In this document: positions 1 through 12,273 of the stretch, in pieces
Numbering within the stretch: position 1 is the stretch's first letter
Layout of the letters: each line of letters begins with the position of its first letter
From: Carex sylvatica
Taxonomy: Eukaryota; Streptophyta; Magnoliopsida; Poales; Cyperaceae
Assembly (NCBI GenBank): GCA_964058845.1
Contig: CAXKVR010000008.1
Location: 248,001-312,000, forward strand
DNA length: 64,000 nt
Direction: 5' to 3'
Program-made: the position numbers and the translations under genes
The notes under the pieces: model-generated
Told to the model about the DNA's origin: nothing
Databases searched by the model: none
The model's input: the letters and a program-made list of their open reading frames with translations, nothing else

Positions 1-686
1 CTACACACGACGACTTAGTATTTGACCTCGAAGGCGGACTCCTACGATCAACCAACACATTTCCTTACTTCATGCTTGTAGCTTTAGAGGCAGGCTCCTT
101 TCTAAGAGGCTTATTTCTTTTACTACTATACCCCTTGATATGTTGCCTTAGCCGTGATGCCGGTTTACGTCTCATGACCATGGTTGCATTTTGTGGGTTG
201 AGAGTAAAGGGATTTAGGCTTGGGAAGACAGTTTTGCCAAAGCACTTTTTAGAGGATGTTGGGTTGGAGGCATTTGAGGTTTTGGGTAAATTCAAAACGA
301 GGATATGCTTTAGTGGCATGCCTAGGGTTATGGTGGAAGGGTTTTTGAAGGAGTATTTGGGTGTCGAGGTGGTGATTGGGAGGGAAATTACAATATTTGG
401 AGGCTATTTTACAGGGTTGATGGAGGAGGTGAAAAGGGAAGTGGAGTTGCATGCAAAACAAAGTCAAAAGAATGGTGTTGTTGGGCTTGGTGGGTTTCAA
501 GCACACTCTTCTCATGACATCATCTTCTCAATTTGCAAGGTCAGTTATTTTGTTATACTTGTATATATATATACTCATTTGAGAAATGATGTTTTATTTT
601 ATTTCAAGTTAAGTCTTCATCTCTTATCTGTATTTAAAACAATATTTATATTTAATGTGTAAGTTGTTTATGAAATTACAAGTATT

Positions 687-721
<35 letters not shown>

Positions 722-3309
722 TGTATAAAGCGTACGTTAATTATCTTCTTTTTAAATACTATGTCGAAAATATATAATTTTTATAATTTTTAATTTTCAG
801 TAAGTCCAAATATAATATATATATTTTTTTATCATTGAATTAATATAAATATTCTTTGAGAATATAGATTAAAGTTGCAGATTATAGCAACTATTATTAT
901 TTTTTAGGAAAACTATATATTACTTCTTTTTTAATTAGACGGAAATTTAATTTATACAAATCAAACCTAGATAATTAATATGATTTGGTGACTGATGGCG
1001 AAATGTGAAAGTATCATCGATTAAGGGAAAAGAATTAATGCGTTCGATGTGTCTCGAATTCAAATTTGAATTTAATAGGCTCTATATATTTTTGTCTGAT
1101 CGATGGGCCGCTTCAAATACATATATATTCGTATATATTAAACACGTACGTCCACATCTTGAAACAGAAACCACCTCTTAAATAAAAGTTAATGGGATTG
1201 CATTAACGAAACCTAACCAACATTAATTAATTAATTAATTATATATAAGAATGTTGCTCCGCGATGTCCATCGATCGTCCACGTGATCGATTCATCTACA
1301 TTTTATACATACATATGATCACATCATCATTAATTATCTTCAGTTAATTATTCGATTGTTTTATCTTTCTTAATTTATCTATTAAATTTGAGGGTTTCAT
1401 ATTAATTTACTCGATCATGATGATTAGTGTTCAGCCTAGCAGTTTCTGTCTACTTAATTATATCTACTGTTTTCTGCCTATATCTCTTCTTATTTATTTA
1501 TGTTTTTGGTAAAAATTTCTACGCACTTTTCTCTATTTTTATTATACATATATTTAGAGTTTAAAAAATATTAATTTACGTCAAAAGTTTTAATTCTGTA
1601 AAATTATTTATAACAAATATCATTCTAAAAATTTAATCTATTCGGAAATAAATATTTTTTTTAAAAACGAAGTCTGAGGAATCCTACATTAGATAGAAGC
1701 TAGCAAACCGATCATTTTCCATATCTTTCAGCAACAGAAATGCAGAAACTATTTATTTTATTTCATTTTCTCTAATATTTCGCTCGCTCGCTTGTGACTG
1801 CAATTAATAGGAATTCTATAATATCTGTACTAGTCAAAATATGTGCATAGAACAAAAATTCAAGTGCTCCAACGCTAGGGGTGTCGATAAAACTATCCAA
1901 GATATTCGATAAGATGAGTATATATAGGGGTCAAAATATGAGTAAGAGCCATTTACAATAAATTAATTTATTTAGCATTTTATATTGCTTTTTAATGGTG
2001 AAATTGATTTGTATGTCATTTTAATGTTTGAACAATAATTAGTAATGTACTTAACAAATGATATAATGAGAAGATGTATGCATGTCTTATTTTTTAGTTA
2101 AATTGATGAAAAAGAAATACTTGTGTTTTTAATTTTTTTGCTTTGATAAAAACCATTTAGTTAGAATTCATTTCACATATATATTTTGATTTTTATAGTA
2201 GTAATGTAATTGTATATGTGTAAAATTAATTAGTTTTGATAGCCTATTTATAAAAAATAATAAAACTAATAAAACTAATTATTATATCAATTAGTATTAT
2301 TCATTATTCGTTCGTTATCATTTTGTTATCCTATAAAAATAATTTTTTTTGATAAACTCTATGTCAGGAGGTGTATATGGCTAGTGAGGCTGATAAAAGG
2401 AAATGGCAACCCCTTCCAAAGTCAAGGTACCCAAAACCCCTAATTTTTCATGATGGCAGGATAGCTCTAAGGCCAACTCCATCAAAATCCCTCTTCATCT
2501 TTCTTTGGCTTCCCCTATCCGCCCCCCTCATCATCACCCGAGCTGTCGCCTTCCTTCTCCTCCCGCATTACCTCTATATACCTGTCCTTGCTTCCCTTGG
2601 CATTGTGTCAAGGAAAATTATTAAAACCCCTCAGCAAATCGAGCACACGTGTACTGACACTGACATGACAAGACAAGAAATCGATAATGACAACCGTTCC
2701 AAGGGGCAGATATATGTCTGCAATCACCGCACACTGTTTGATCCGCTCTACATCTCTGGTGCAGTCGGGCACCACGTCAGCGCCATGACTTACAGCATCA
2801 GCCGTGTATCAGAGATCCTGTCTCCTATAAAAACAATCAGACTCACACGTAACAAGGAGATCGACCGAAAGAAAATGGAAGATATGTTGAATGAAGGTGA
2901 CATAGTAGTGTGTCCCGAAGGAACAACGTGCCGCGAACCATACCTCCTCCGTTTCAGCCCGCTTTTTGCGGAGTTAAATCGTCCCCTCATACCCGTTGCA
3001 TTGACTTCACATGTCAGCATGTTTTATGGAACAACAGCTAGCGGGAAGAAGTACTTAGATCCGGTGTACTTCACAATGAACCCTTGGCCTTGCTACACAG
3101 TGGAGTTCTTGGACAAGGTTGATACTAGCAAAGGGCACAACTTGGGGAAGCAATGGAATAGTCCCTATGAGGTGGCAAATTATGTGCAAAGTAAAATAGG
3201 GGAAGCTCTGGGGTATCAGTGCACCACACTTACTAGGAGGGATAAATATTTGATGCTTGCTGATAATGAAGGGATTGTAGAGGCTTCTCCAAAGAGAGAA
3301 AAACAGTGA
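1..3309 (+). CDS. Glycerol-3-phosphate acyltransferase, GPAT2/3-like (5' end outside window)
   Basis: This enzyme family acylates glycerol-3-phosphate from acyl-CoA at the start of lysophosphatidate-derived lipid synthesis in plant membranes. The frame is open from the window edge (codons from base 3). Exon 1 ends at 539 and a phase-0 intron runs 540-2367 (GTCAGT donor, ATGTCAG acceptor). Exon 2 is 2368-3309, ending in TGA. The N-terminal half is the HAD-like phosphatase domain. Its motif reads FDLEGG, so the second aspartate of DXDX is Glu and phosphatase activity is probably absent, as in the non-GPAT4/6/8 clades. Exon 2 carries the acyltransferase blocks NHRTLFDP (2722-2745, HX4D intact) and PEGTTCREPYLLRFSPLF (from about 2914), plus two hydrophobic stretches before block I. 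The C terminus LTRRDKYLMLADNEGIV is family-typical. From recalled sequences it looks closest to Arabidopsis GPAT3. The clade call is inference; the family call is firm. Confidence 0.93.
540..2367 (+). other. GPAT intron with AT-rich filler and a TA/TG microsatellite
   Basis: Single long intron (1828 bp) of the GPAT gene. It contains a (TA)n(TG)n tract at about 689-721, many TTAATTA runs, and a G-box-like CACGTG at about 1279. A TAGGGGTGT word at about 1877 resembles a hAT MITE end, but I found no partner end. No coding potential is seen. Confidence 0.7.
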
Positions 3310-6099
3310 AAAACTAGCATTGTTATTGGTAGTGAAAAACGGTGAATTTCTTATGTCAGCGGCTGTGAACTGCATATATATACCTTCGTTGATTTGGCAG
3401 ATGTTATTTTTCATGTTTTGTATTTTTTGATGAGGTCATGTTTTGTCGTCCTGTCACATAATCATGCCATTTGTCATGTCTAAACAATATTTTCGGCCTT
3501 TGTTTTGAATATATATATATATATATATATATTATATTTCCGGCCTTCGTTTTCGGCTTATCAAATTACTCTAAAGCAAGTAGCAACAGCGTTGCACAGC
3601 GAGACGGGAGACGGAACAAAACGCAGAGCTTGCGATTCCAGTCGCAGACTGTCAAGAGATGGTGGAGACAAGGGTCGAGAATTTTGTTAAATTAGAGCTT
3701 TAGTACGTCATAAGAGAAGAATGTGCGGCGGATACGGGTGTGTTGAAACTTAAATTTCGTAAAACTCAATATTTCATTACCATTTATAATATCTATAAAT
3801 TTGAGAGCCACAACTGAAAATTCTTATATCTAATTAATTAATTGAATTTCAGTTTCTATTTTTGATAACAGTCATTTTGAGCAAATGAAAAATGAAGAGG
3901 CGCCAGCAGGACCTCTTTAATTTCTCTCCGTTAATTTCATTTCTTAAACCCTCTCATATTATATGTGTCTAACCAATTAATCTCTATCTCATTTTGATAC
4001 ATCCCTGTTTTGTATCCGACAAAGATTTTCTTTTCTTTTCTTAATTTACTCCCACAAAATAGTTTCATTTATTCCAATTAATCAAAATCTAATTTTTGCT
4101 GGGTATTGCGAAGTTATCGTCCATTACTTCCATCGCATGTCTAAAGAGCGACAATTCCGAATTATCTTGGTTACGGTTCCATCTTGCACGACGAGATGAA
4201 ATACAGTTAAGGAGAGTGTTTCGTACATTATTTGAATACAATAGTTTCAACTTGATTTATTTTATTTATAATTTATTTTACTATCTGAATTGTTCTAAAA
4301 ATTTATTTCAACATGATAAAAGAGGAGGCAAAGGGGATGGAGAAGAAGGTGAAGGTGGAAGTGACAGAAGGGCGTGAGAGGAGGACGAAGAAGATGGAGT
4401 TACGAACAATAATTAGCTAGTAAGTGATTGGAGTTGGAGGATTTCGGGAACAAATCCGGGACCAAGATAATTTCTCAATTAAAAAACAATTGTTTTCATA
4501 AGAGAAAAAGTTTCTATCCACCTCTATCTATTCAAGTTTTGTCAACTAACGAATTTTATCCAATTCTAATGGATTTTAACGATCCGACAACTACTTGATA
4601 AATTAACCTCCCTTTCTTCATTAAGGCGATTTAATCATTTTTAAAATTTCCCATCCCATCCTCATTTCTTTCTAGATCTCTCTGCATACAAATTTTCAAT
4701 TGGAATTCCTCCACTCCTCTCATCTCAATCGGGCGCGGCACCACTTATCGAAGTTCTCTCTGTCTGCCTATATCACAAATCCACCACCGATCAGATCCGG
4801 CCTACCACTGATCGGAGTTCTCTCTCTCTGCCTGTCTCGCTAACCCCTTTATATCTCTACAGATGACATTGATCCCTCTCAAGCAAGGTCCTAGCAGCAC
4901 CAAACGGGTGGCAACGACAGAGAATGAGCGTACGACTACGAAAGGGACCCACGCTGGTCAGAGTACTATAGCAATTTTCTCTTGCCTCCACATATGACCA
5001 TCCGATCCGAAGTCGTCACAATCACTGACAAATCCTTTGCCAGCAAGTTCAAATTATTTGTGTAACTGTTTGGGTGGAAAATCCGACACAGATAAGCACT
5101 CTTGAGTTTCTTAAGTTTCATGTTTCAAGCTGGACTCTAAGTACTTGTAATAATTTGAAAACAAAGAATTCTAATACCAAATCAGCACGGCGAGAAGCTG
5201 ATGGGAGTGTTAGATTAAGTTCAATATGACAATCTCGTGATATTGTGCCATGGATTCCAAGTTTCTAAGGTTTATTTAATCATTTTTCAAAAGTCACTGC
5301 CATCAAGTTCAATGTGACAATTTATTAATGTTCTAACCTTGCTTGTGAAGCTTTCATGCAATTAAATTATGGTAAATTCTGGTTAGTTCGATGTGACAAT
5401 TTATTATCTTCTCTGTTGCTCGTGATGTGATAATTTATTATCACTTGAAGCCTGATGATGACCGGATCATATGGGACAGGTTACTGGTACTTATGTATTT
5501 TGTTTGCATAATAATAGTACTTTTATTTTTCCATTTCTATATTGATGTGCTGCCAAATGGAGTATCAGATACTAGAATGTTTTACCAAAGCAATGAAGTT
5601 GTAGATAAAATCATAAAAATGTAAATCCCAACAGTAAGAATTAGAAACCCCCCCCCTCCACTGTTACAATAAACCACCTCCATTGAAATTTCTTTTTCTA
5701 TATTGATCCCATTGATTCCTTTTTTACTCTTTCACTGTAGTTTTGTTCTTAGATCTAGTGGCGACAGTAAATGATAACCACAGTTCAAATCAATCATCAA
5801 GCTATCTATAGGATGCATCTCTGGGACTACTTTTTATCAAGCAGATTGCGGATTGGTGTTACAGCTTAGGTGTTTGCTGAAATGCCTCTAATGGAATGTT
5901 CTCCCAGTTTGAACATTTACAAAACTACTTCAATCATGAATTGGCACAGCAAGTCAGTCTTGTTTTATAGGATTATGAGCTTCCAGTTAGCAGTGATATA
6001 TGATTTGTACAATATTTTACATTATGTACTTAATAGTTTTATAGGATGCATCAGTCATTTTATAGGTTTCATTCAATAGTTTTCATTCTATTTTTTTTT
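3310..6099. other. Intergenic, 3' of GPAT; no supported gene
   Basis: The GPAT 3' UTR and AT-rich DNA with a (TA)n tract at about 3508-3531. Around 5218-5445 the phrase GTTCAATRTGACAATTTATT recurs loosely four times, which suggests an old local duplication. Short reading frames at 4096, 4862, 5427 and 5870 show no recognisable domain, no homologue I know and no credible splice partners, so none is called as a gene. Confidence 0.5.
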
Positions 6100-6150
6100 T
6101 TTTACATATCATGGATGTTGAATAATATACTTGTGTTTGGTATTGTTGGA

Positions 6151-6235
6151 CATATATATTTGTGTGGTGAATATTATAGTTGTGTTAGATAGATATATTT
6201 GTGTAGTGAATATTATGGTTGTATTGAACAGATGC
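6151..6235. repeat. Two diverged 39-bp tandem copies
   Basis: A unit containing TTTGTGTRGTGAATATTATRG is present twice, with TGTGTGGTGA at 6161 and TGTGTAGTGA at 6200, a spacing of 39 bp. Weaker copies may extend the pattern to about 6310. Confidence 0.6.
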
Positions 6236-6399
6236 TTTTGAACTGTTGTGTTTTGTTGAACAATGATGTATTGCAGTGTGGTATTGTTATCTTTGTAGTT
6301 AACATGTGTCAATTAACAATATTGAAATGTTGTAGTTTTTATTTTTACTGTTCTTGATGTTGTATATATGCAATTGGTTTATAGTTTACATATATTAGC

Positions 6400-6830
6400 T
6401 TTACAGTATTGACATTTTATAGTTTGTACGTTTTGTTTTTATAGTTTAAGTTGACAGTTTTACAGTATTGAAATTTTATAGTTTTTACATTTTGTTTTAT
6501 CGTTTTTATCTGCTAATTTTACATTATTGAAATTTTATAGTTTTTACGTTTTATTTTGTAGTTTAAGTTGACAATTTTACAAGTATTGAAAATTTATACT
6601 TTTTACATTTTATTTTATGATTTTCATATGCTAATTTTACATTGTTGAAATTTTATAGTTTGTACGTTTTATTTTTATAGTTTAAAGGTGACAGTCTTAA
6701 AGTATTGAAATTTTATAGTTTGTACATTTTGTTTTATAGTTTTAATATGTGAATTTTGCATTATTGTAATTTTATAATTTGTACATTTTATTTTTATAGT
6801 TAAAGGGGATAATTTTACAGTATTCATTAT
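6400..6830. repeat. 58-60 bp AT-rich tandem array with alternating subunit types
   Basis: At least seven consecutive units begin with TTTTACAKTATTGAAATTTT. The TTTAC anchor falls at about 6400, 6458, 6518, 6576, 6636, 6696, 6755 and 6815. Two unit types alternate. Type A ends like GTTTAAGTTGACAG; type B ends like TTTTCATATGCTAA or its variants. The order is A B A B A B A, so the higher-order period is about 118 bp. No open reading frame or hairpin explains it. Confidence 0.8.
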
Positions 6831-8360
6831 TTAGATGATTTTTTTGTGTGTTGATTAAATAAAGAAATTTTTTTTAAAAAAATTTGAAAAATTTAATTTT
6901 GTCTTTTTATCACGTGTTTTGTCGAAATAACTGCTAATAACTAACACTAACTGCCAATAATTTTCTATAACTGTAATTTCCGAAAGTACAACAAGTGGTT
7001 CCTCTGAAAGTACATTTTTTGTCATGTTGTGCAAGTTGCCAAGTGTTACTAATAATTTTGGGACCACTTTGAATTCTAGCTAGTTGATATTTTATTAACT
7101 GACGTATTTTATGTGATATATTGTGTAAATATATAGAATGAATGAAAAATTTTATAGTATTTGCGTAAGTTAAATGACAGTTTTTTTGTTGACAACTAGC
7201 TGTGAATAATTAGAAACGCTTCCTTTTCATAAAATATCATGAGTTTGTAATGGACATGTTGCATGTCAACATGCCCTGTTACCTATTACCACCGCAGTAC
7301 ATGCCATGTAAAGCAACTTACATGTAGCATCAAACTAGATGCCAATCCAAACTAATCTACGAGTGTTAATCAGAGCATCGTTGACTACCCTTATGAATAA
7401 GCCAATATTTTTCATTTGAGACGAGGTTCAGTTTCTTATGTGTTTTTTTTTCCTCTTTTTTGACGGCGATTGCATAAGAAAAATGCAAAACACCTCCTAT
7501 TCCTATCTGTAAAACTAGAAAGGTAGGTTTAAAAAAAAAATTAAAAAAAATCCGATGAGATACAGGGTTCGGTATTGTAATAAAATGAAAAAGATGAAGA
7601 GATTTCCGAAACTAATTAAAATTAGTATTAGTATGCACCTTAATTAGTTAGGCTATTTCTTTTGTATGCTAGTTATTTTTCTATCTTTTATAATGAGATA
7701 AGGGTCAAAATTATTAAAATAAATATTCTGCTCAAACTATCTTATTAATGTCCCCTCTACAAAAAATATTATCTTAATCAATTGGAAATTGCATGATTCT
7801 TCATTATTATTCCACTAATTATTTTTTTAATTAAATTGCTGAGTTCACAAGTAGGTAGGTAGCTAGGTAGGTAGGTAGAGCAATATGCTGTAAACATCAT
7901 GCATGGTCCTGATGGTTTTAATGATACACGTTCTAGAGAATATTTGACCATGCACCAAGTTCCGTGGGAATAATACAGTTTTCTTCATTTGTGTGATTAG
8001 TGCAAAAACAGAGCAACTATAATTACTAGATAAAAATAGAGAGAAGATAGCCATTTAAATGTTATTTTGAACAACAACACTATTTCAAAATAACTACTAT
8101 TTTTAGTAGTTGATTTTGTACCAGAGATATATGTATTCCAACTAGGTCTATTTATACACTCCTTTATAACTCAAACGAGCACCAAAAAAGTGTGAATAAG
8201 TTTGGTTTCTATTATAAATTATTATTATATTAACAATTTTGAACTGTGATATAATTTTGATTCTTGCATTATTAAAGATTACTGGTTGAATTCATTAGTT
8301 GCATTATTTGAGATTCGAATCTAAATAGTTTGCAAATCAATTTCGAACGAATTATATCAA
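6831..8360. other. Intergenic; TAGG microsatellite, no gene
   Basis: AT-rich sequence with a (TAGG)n-type tract at about 7851-7879. Reading frames at 6855-7067 and 7863-8054 are short and low-complexity and are not supported as genes. Confidence 0.5.
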
Positions 8361-8463
8361 GTTTGAGTTTGATTTGAATAAGATTCGAACCGAATTAGTT
8401 TAATTTGTTTCAGAACAAACTAATTTCAAATCAAATTAAACTCGAATCAAACTCAAATCAAAT
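8361..8463. repeat. Imperfect inverted repeat (about 50-bp arms)
   Basis: The left arm, starting GTTTGAGTTTGATTTGAAT, pairs with the right arm, ending TCGAATCAAACTCAAATC, around a centre near 8411. It can fold into a long hairpin and is probably the core of a small foldback/MITE element. No target duplication was identified. Confidence 0.65.
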
Positions 8464-8876
8464 CACAAACTACAAATTGTTTTGCCACTCCTAGCTAAGG
8501 TCCTCTCATAAATTACAACATCAGATATCTCCCTTTTTCCATCGTTTCCAAATTCACATCCATCAACCCTTGCGCATTAATGCAATTTGAAAAAATAGAT
8601 ATGTATTACGTACCATTCATCACGAACTCTTTTATTTGTTTCTTTATAAGAAAAAAAACCATTTAATCTTATTTTTTGGGAAAATTCATATTTATCGGGA
8701 CTGCAGTTTCAAACTGCCATACTAAATTAATGCACTCAGAATAATATTAAATACACTCTCATACCGCAGTTTGACCATGTTTGCACTCAACACGATATTA
8801 TTATTTTTTTTGCGTAAAGATGGTAAATAAAAATAATTCGGCCTTTCATCCACTGCGTAGTCTCACCAACCTAGTC

Positions 8877-9187
8877 TTTTAAATATACCATACCAAAAAA
8901 AAAAAAAAAAAAAAATAACTACGTTTTCTAAAAAATTCGAATTTTGACACTGCCGCATCATGTAGGTGCAGCCACTTTTCTGGAAGCAGCATCTAGGAAA
9001 TGTAAAAACAAAAAACAAAAAGGGTGGCCGCATCTAAGAGATGCGGTCTCCTATTTATGGTCCGCATTCTCTAGATGCGGCCTCCAGAAAAGTGGCCGCA
9101 CCTAGAGAATGTGGCCATGTCAAAATTTAAATTTTTCAAAAAACATAGTTATTTGATTTATTTTTTTGTGGAATATGGTATTTTTAA
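8877..9187. mobile_element. Foldback (MITE/MULE-like) element with GC-rich core
   Basis: The left AAATAACTACGTTTTCTAAA...TTTTGACA (from about 8913) is the inverted partner of TGTCAAAATTTAAATTTTTC...AACATAGTTATTT (about 9118-9153). The pairing continues outward through TACCATA/TATGGTA. The core (8948-9118) is a string of short inverted words such as GCATCTAAGAGATGC and GGCCGCACCTAGAG. An ORF at 9075-9269 lies inside it and is not a gene. The outer ends are approximate. Confidence 0.7.
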
Positions 9188-9189
9188 AA

Positions 9190-10780
9190 ATTACGGCAAC
9201 CTAGTATTAGCTTCTCACTCCAACAATATTGTTGGTTCTAGAGGCTTAATCGTGGGTTTGTATACTTGACAGATCAGCTTGGGTTAGGTAGAATAAATCA
9301 TAAAAGGTACATCTTTCCGAATTTTTTTTTAATCTTAAAAAAAAAAAAACATATTTTGATTAAAGTTTGATAAATTTTATTTCTACTTTCTAAATGCATG
9401 CGTTCTATAATTTTGACCGAATTCATACACTCCTACCAGTGACGAATCTAGACTGACACAATTAATTACCAACAATTTATCAAACTCAACACGTTCTTTT
9501 ACAAGCCTAGGCAAACCTCATAATATACTACGTTCATTCTGATTTTTTATGGTACATGATTTTTTTTTTCAGCATTATTTTAGTTGCCTGAAGACATAAT
9601 TCAATATGACTTGTACATACGTTTAAAAAATAGACGTAAGAGTTGTCAATTTTTTTAAACAAAGGATAGTATTGTTAAAGGTTTAAAGAATTGAGATATG
9701 CATGCAGAAAAATGTTTTGCATCTTTTCCTGGCTATACAACAATTAAGGCATACACTTTTCAAAACTGTATAGACTGTCACGTATTTTTCATGATTACAA
9801 GAAAGAAGAAAATATTCTAAAAACTTTACGAATAACCGTTTAAACGGACTTTAATGATTCAGAGCAAGCATTAAATTAATTGTTTGATGAACACACCAAA
9901 CTATTATTTTTAGTAGAACTAATTGAATAACTTGAAGAACAAATTTCAACTTTTATTTCATGGGACTATAGCTAATAGTACCACACATGTAGTGCTTGAT
10001 TCCCTAAACCAGGTTGAATTAAGTAATATTGTATATTTGTATTTATGCACTTGTCAATTCAAATGTCTCTCTCTTCTTTTTTTGCTAGCTAGGTATTTAT
10101 CATGAGAACCGATTTTTTGTTGCTGGATGACACTTGAATTCTGGCCAGGCTGATATTTTATACTGTAAGGTTGAAATATAGCTTTATATTGAGATTGTAA
10201 ATGAAAGTGAAAATTCGTACCTTGTTCCTATTCAAATTAAATAAATAGTCGACAGTTGACACATACCAAGTTGACAGTAGATTTCTACTTCAATTGACAT
10301 CAATTGTTTTCGTTTCAAAAGACAAGTATTATTATTTATTTTTATTTTTGAAAGATGTCGACAAGTTAACAACAACACTAGCAGGGGACATTAATTGGCG
10401 AACGGTGAGGATGAAAAACATGGAAACTCACCCAATGGTGACTATTAAAATTAAAACGCGTATACCTAGTTAATTATGGCTAGAAATTAAACACGACTCC
10501 AGAATTATAGTACAAGAAACATCAGGTTTCTTTCAAAAATCTAAACTATTTGTTATGAGCCTTGTAATGGGGTTCTGTTTGCCTCCCACATTTTCTGCTC
10601 CAAGTCCAACAGTTCCATCACTATCAGAGATTTTTCTGGTAAGCATTTTGCAAAATGCCTTTTAGAAACTTAATTATTGGGCTTCTTTGGATTGGTAAGA
10701 CTATACAGCTAGAGTTTCAATATTCTGAGAGAGGGATTAAGTACTTAATTTCCTGATTGTGATTGGTATTTGGTTGTTAT
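9190..10780. other. Intergenic; possible orphan exon-like fragment
   Basis: AT-rich DNA. The segment 10569-10640 has balanced composition, an ATG-led frame (MGFCLPPTFSAPSP and onward) and a good GTAAGC donor, resembling a captured or abandoned exon. I recognise no homologue and no partner exon. Confidence 0.3.
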
Positions 10781-10784
10781 CGTG

Positions 10785-11049
10785 TCAGATTGTTAGAAGA
10801 ACTTTAATGTGGTAGCTGCAGTGAGATAGATTAGAGATAGAATAGAGGGTAAAGACAGAAGCGTTGTAGAATGAGGGAGAAGAAAGAGAGAAGATTGTTG
10901 AATATTGTCTGTCTATTTTCTCTCACAGCTGATACAATTATAGGCTATCAGCCCTTGATTATTGCCTAAACAAAAGCACTAATAAAAATAGAAATGAAAA
11001 GCAAATCTTTAAATCCTCCCTAAATCCTGCCTAAGGCTTAGCTGTCCAT
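10785..11049 (-). mobile_element. Probable 3' LTR fragment of a Ty3/Gypsy element
   Basis: On the minus strand, the Gypsy coding end (11083-11286) is followed by a purine-rich tract (AGCAAGAGGAAATA) and then TGGACAGCTAAGCC, a credible PPT plus LTR start at 11049. The far end near 10785-10791 (TGTTAGAAG on the plus strand) is a guess. Confidence 0.4.
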
Positions 11050-11082
11050 ATTTCCTCTTGCTGGCTGATTTCAAATCAGACC

Positions 11083-11286
11083 TTAATTGCACTTTTCAAT
11101 CAGTTCATGATTGGATGCAATTGTATCTCTATTACGTCTTGTGTAAACTTTTAGGGGCTGCTTTAATTGTGTAGCATTCCCACCTTCATGGGAAGACGAC
11201 TTGTCCTCAAGTCGGAGTTCATCCAGATTAACTAGGTCCTCCCAACTTGAGTCTTCTAACAATAGGCTTGACCACTGGATGAGAGG
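11083..11286 (-). pseudogene. Gypsy (chromovirus-like) polyprotein C-terminal fragment
   Basis: The minus-strand reading contains PLIQWSSLLLEDSSWEDL, LRLEDKSSSHEGGNA and YTRRNRD before its stop. This is the characteristic tail after the integrase/chromodomain of plant Ty3/Gypsy polyproteins (usually VLVQWxGL...ATWED...LEDKVxxxGGG). Everything upstream of the W-[S/E]-D segment is missing. The sequence changes abruptly at about 11286 into a Copia LTR, so the fragment was cut off by rearrangement. Confidence 0.75.
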
Positions 11287-11526
11287 TTGGCCGTGTGACT
11301 TCTCTTGGTTGTAAGGGCTCATCGGTTCACAAGTTGTAAATATTTCGTATTGGGTAATAGAAAGGCGCACCTAGAAGATGTTGCGACACCCCGGAGACGT
11401 AGGCCTTTGTTTTGGCGAACTCCGTTATCATCCCGCATGTCAATTTTCTGTAAACTCATCTATTTACTTTTAATTGTGATTATTTTCAGTTTTTAGATCA
11501 ATTAGTGGTGCCCCAATAGTTTAACA
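11286..11526 (+). mobile_element. Copia LTR 1 of the tandem array, truncated at its 5' side
   Basis: The last ~240 bp match the ends of the LTRs closing at 13383 and 17461, including the CGTATTGGGTAATAGAAAGG stretch, and finish in GTTTAACA. A primer-binding site (TGGTATCAGAAC, 11530-11541) complementary to initiator tRNA-Met follows directly, which fixes the orientation and the LTR end. Confidence 0.85.
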
Positions 11527-12273
11527 AAGTGGTATCAGAACAAGTTACTCAAATTAAGACACACTTAATTTGAGCTAGATCAACTTGACAAATGGCACTC
11601 TATAGATGTGTGAAAGAACCCCCAATTTTCGGTAATACAACCAACAATTTTAGTCATTTATTGATACAACCAAAAATTATTCAAATTGCCAAAAATAAAC
11701 TAAAGAAGGTATATCTTAGTTATTAATCTAAAAATAATTAATATATACTCTTGTAGATGTGTTTGATTGCAACTCATAAAGAAAATACTTGGATCATTAA
11801 TAGTTGTTGCACACAAATATTACGGATAATCCAAACTCTGCATAATTATGAAACACGCTTCCACAACGTACCAATTATGTGTGACAACACTAGTGCTATA
11901 ATAATTTCCAAAAATTCTTGATTTGCTATGTTATTGGTAATGTATGAATTGATGCATGCTTTATTATCCTTTATTGACAATCCTTGATTAAAATTACAAT
12001 TGTTAAATGGATACGTCAATATTTTTAATTGAATCATAAATGATTTCCTCAATTGTTAATTATATTTCATATATTACAAAATTGAGGGGGAGTGCATATT
12101 TTGAGGAGGGCACTTTAAAATGTGTGCTAATTTTTCTCCTTTTTGTTGATTTTCAAAAGGGAGAGAAATTGTTCGACATGCAAAATAACAATTGGGTAAA
12201 CCAAATTGAAAAAAAATTCAATTTATGCACTTACTCGCATTGTATGTTTTGCAAATCGTCAAAAGAAAAAGAT
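11527..12273 (+). mobile_element. Copia internal region, copy 1 (deleted derivative, RNase H remnant)
   Basis: Only about 747 bp separate PBS and PPT, against 4-5 kb in an autonomous Copia element. Near 11850-11925 the plus strand reads YETRFHNVPIMCDNTSAI followed by SKNS and a stop. This is the RNase H segment of Copia pol (CDNTSAI motif), after which the frame decays. Gag, protease, integrase and reverse transcriptase are absent. A purine tract AAAAGAAAAAGA just before 12274 serves as PPT. The minus-strand ORF 11846-12052 is a shadow. Confidence 0.8.

Noticed and set aside
3471..3695. ORFs with IYIYIY tract
   Set aside because: Translation of a TA microsatellite.
6400..6830. Regularly spaced repeats reminiscent of a CRISPR array
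   Set aside because: Units are contiguous and diverged without spacers, in a plant nuclear context; it is a tandem repeat.
11530..11541. tRNA-like sequence TGGTATCAGAAC
   Set aside because: Only the 3'-end complement of initiator tRNA is present; it is a retroelement primer-binding site, not a tRNA gene.
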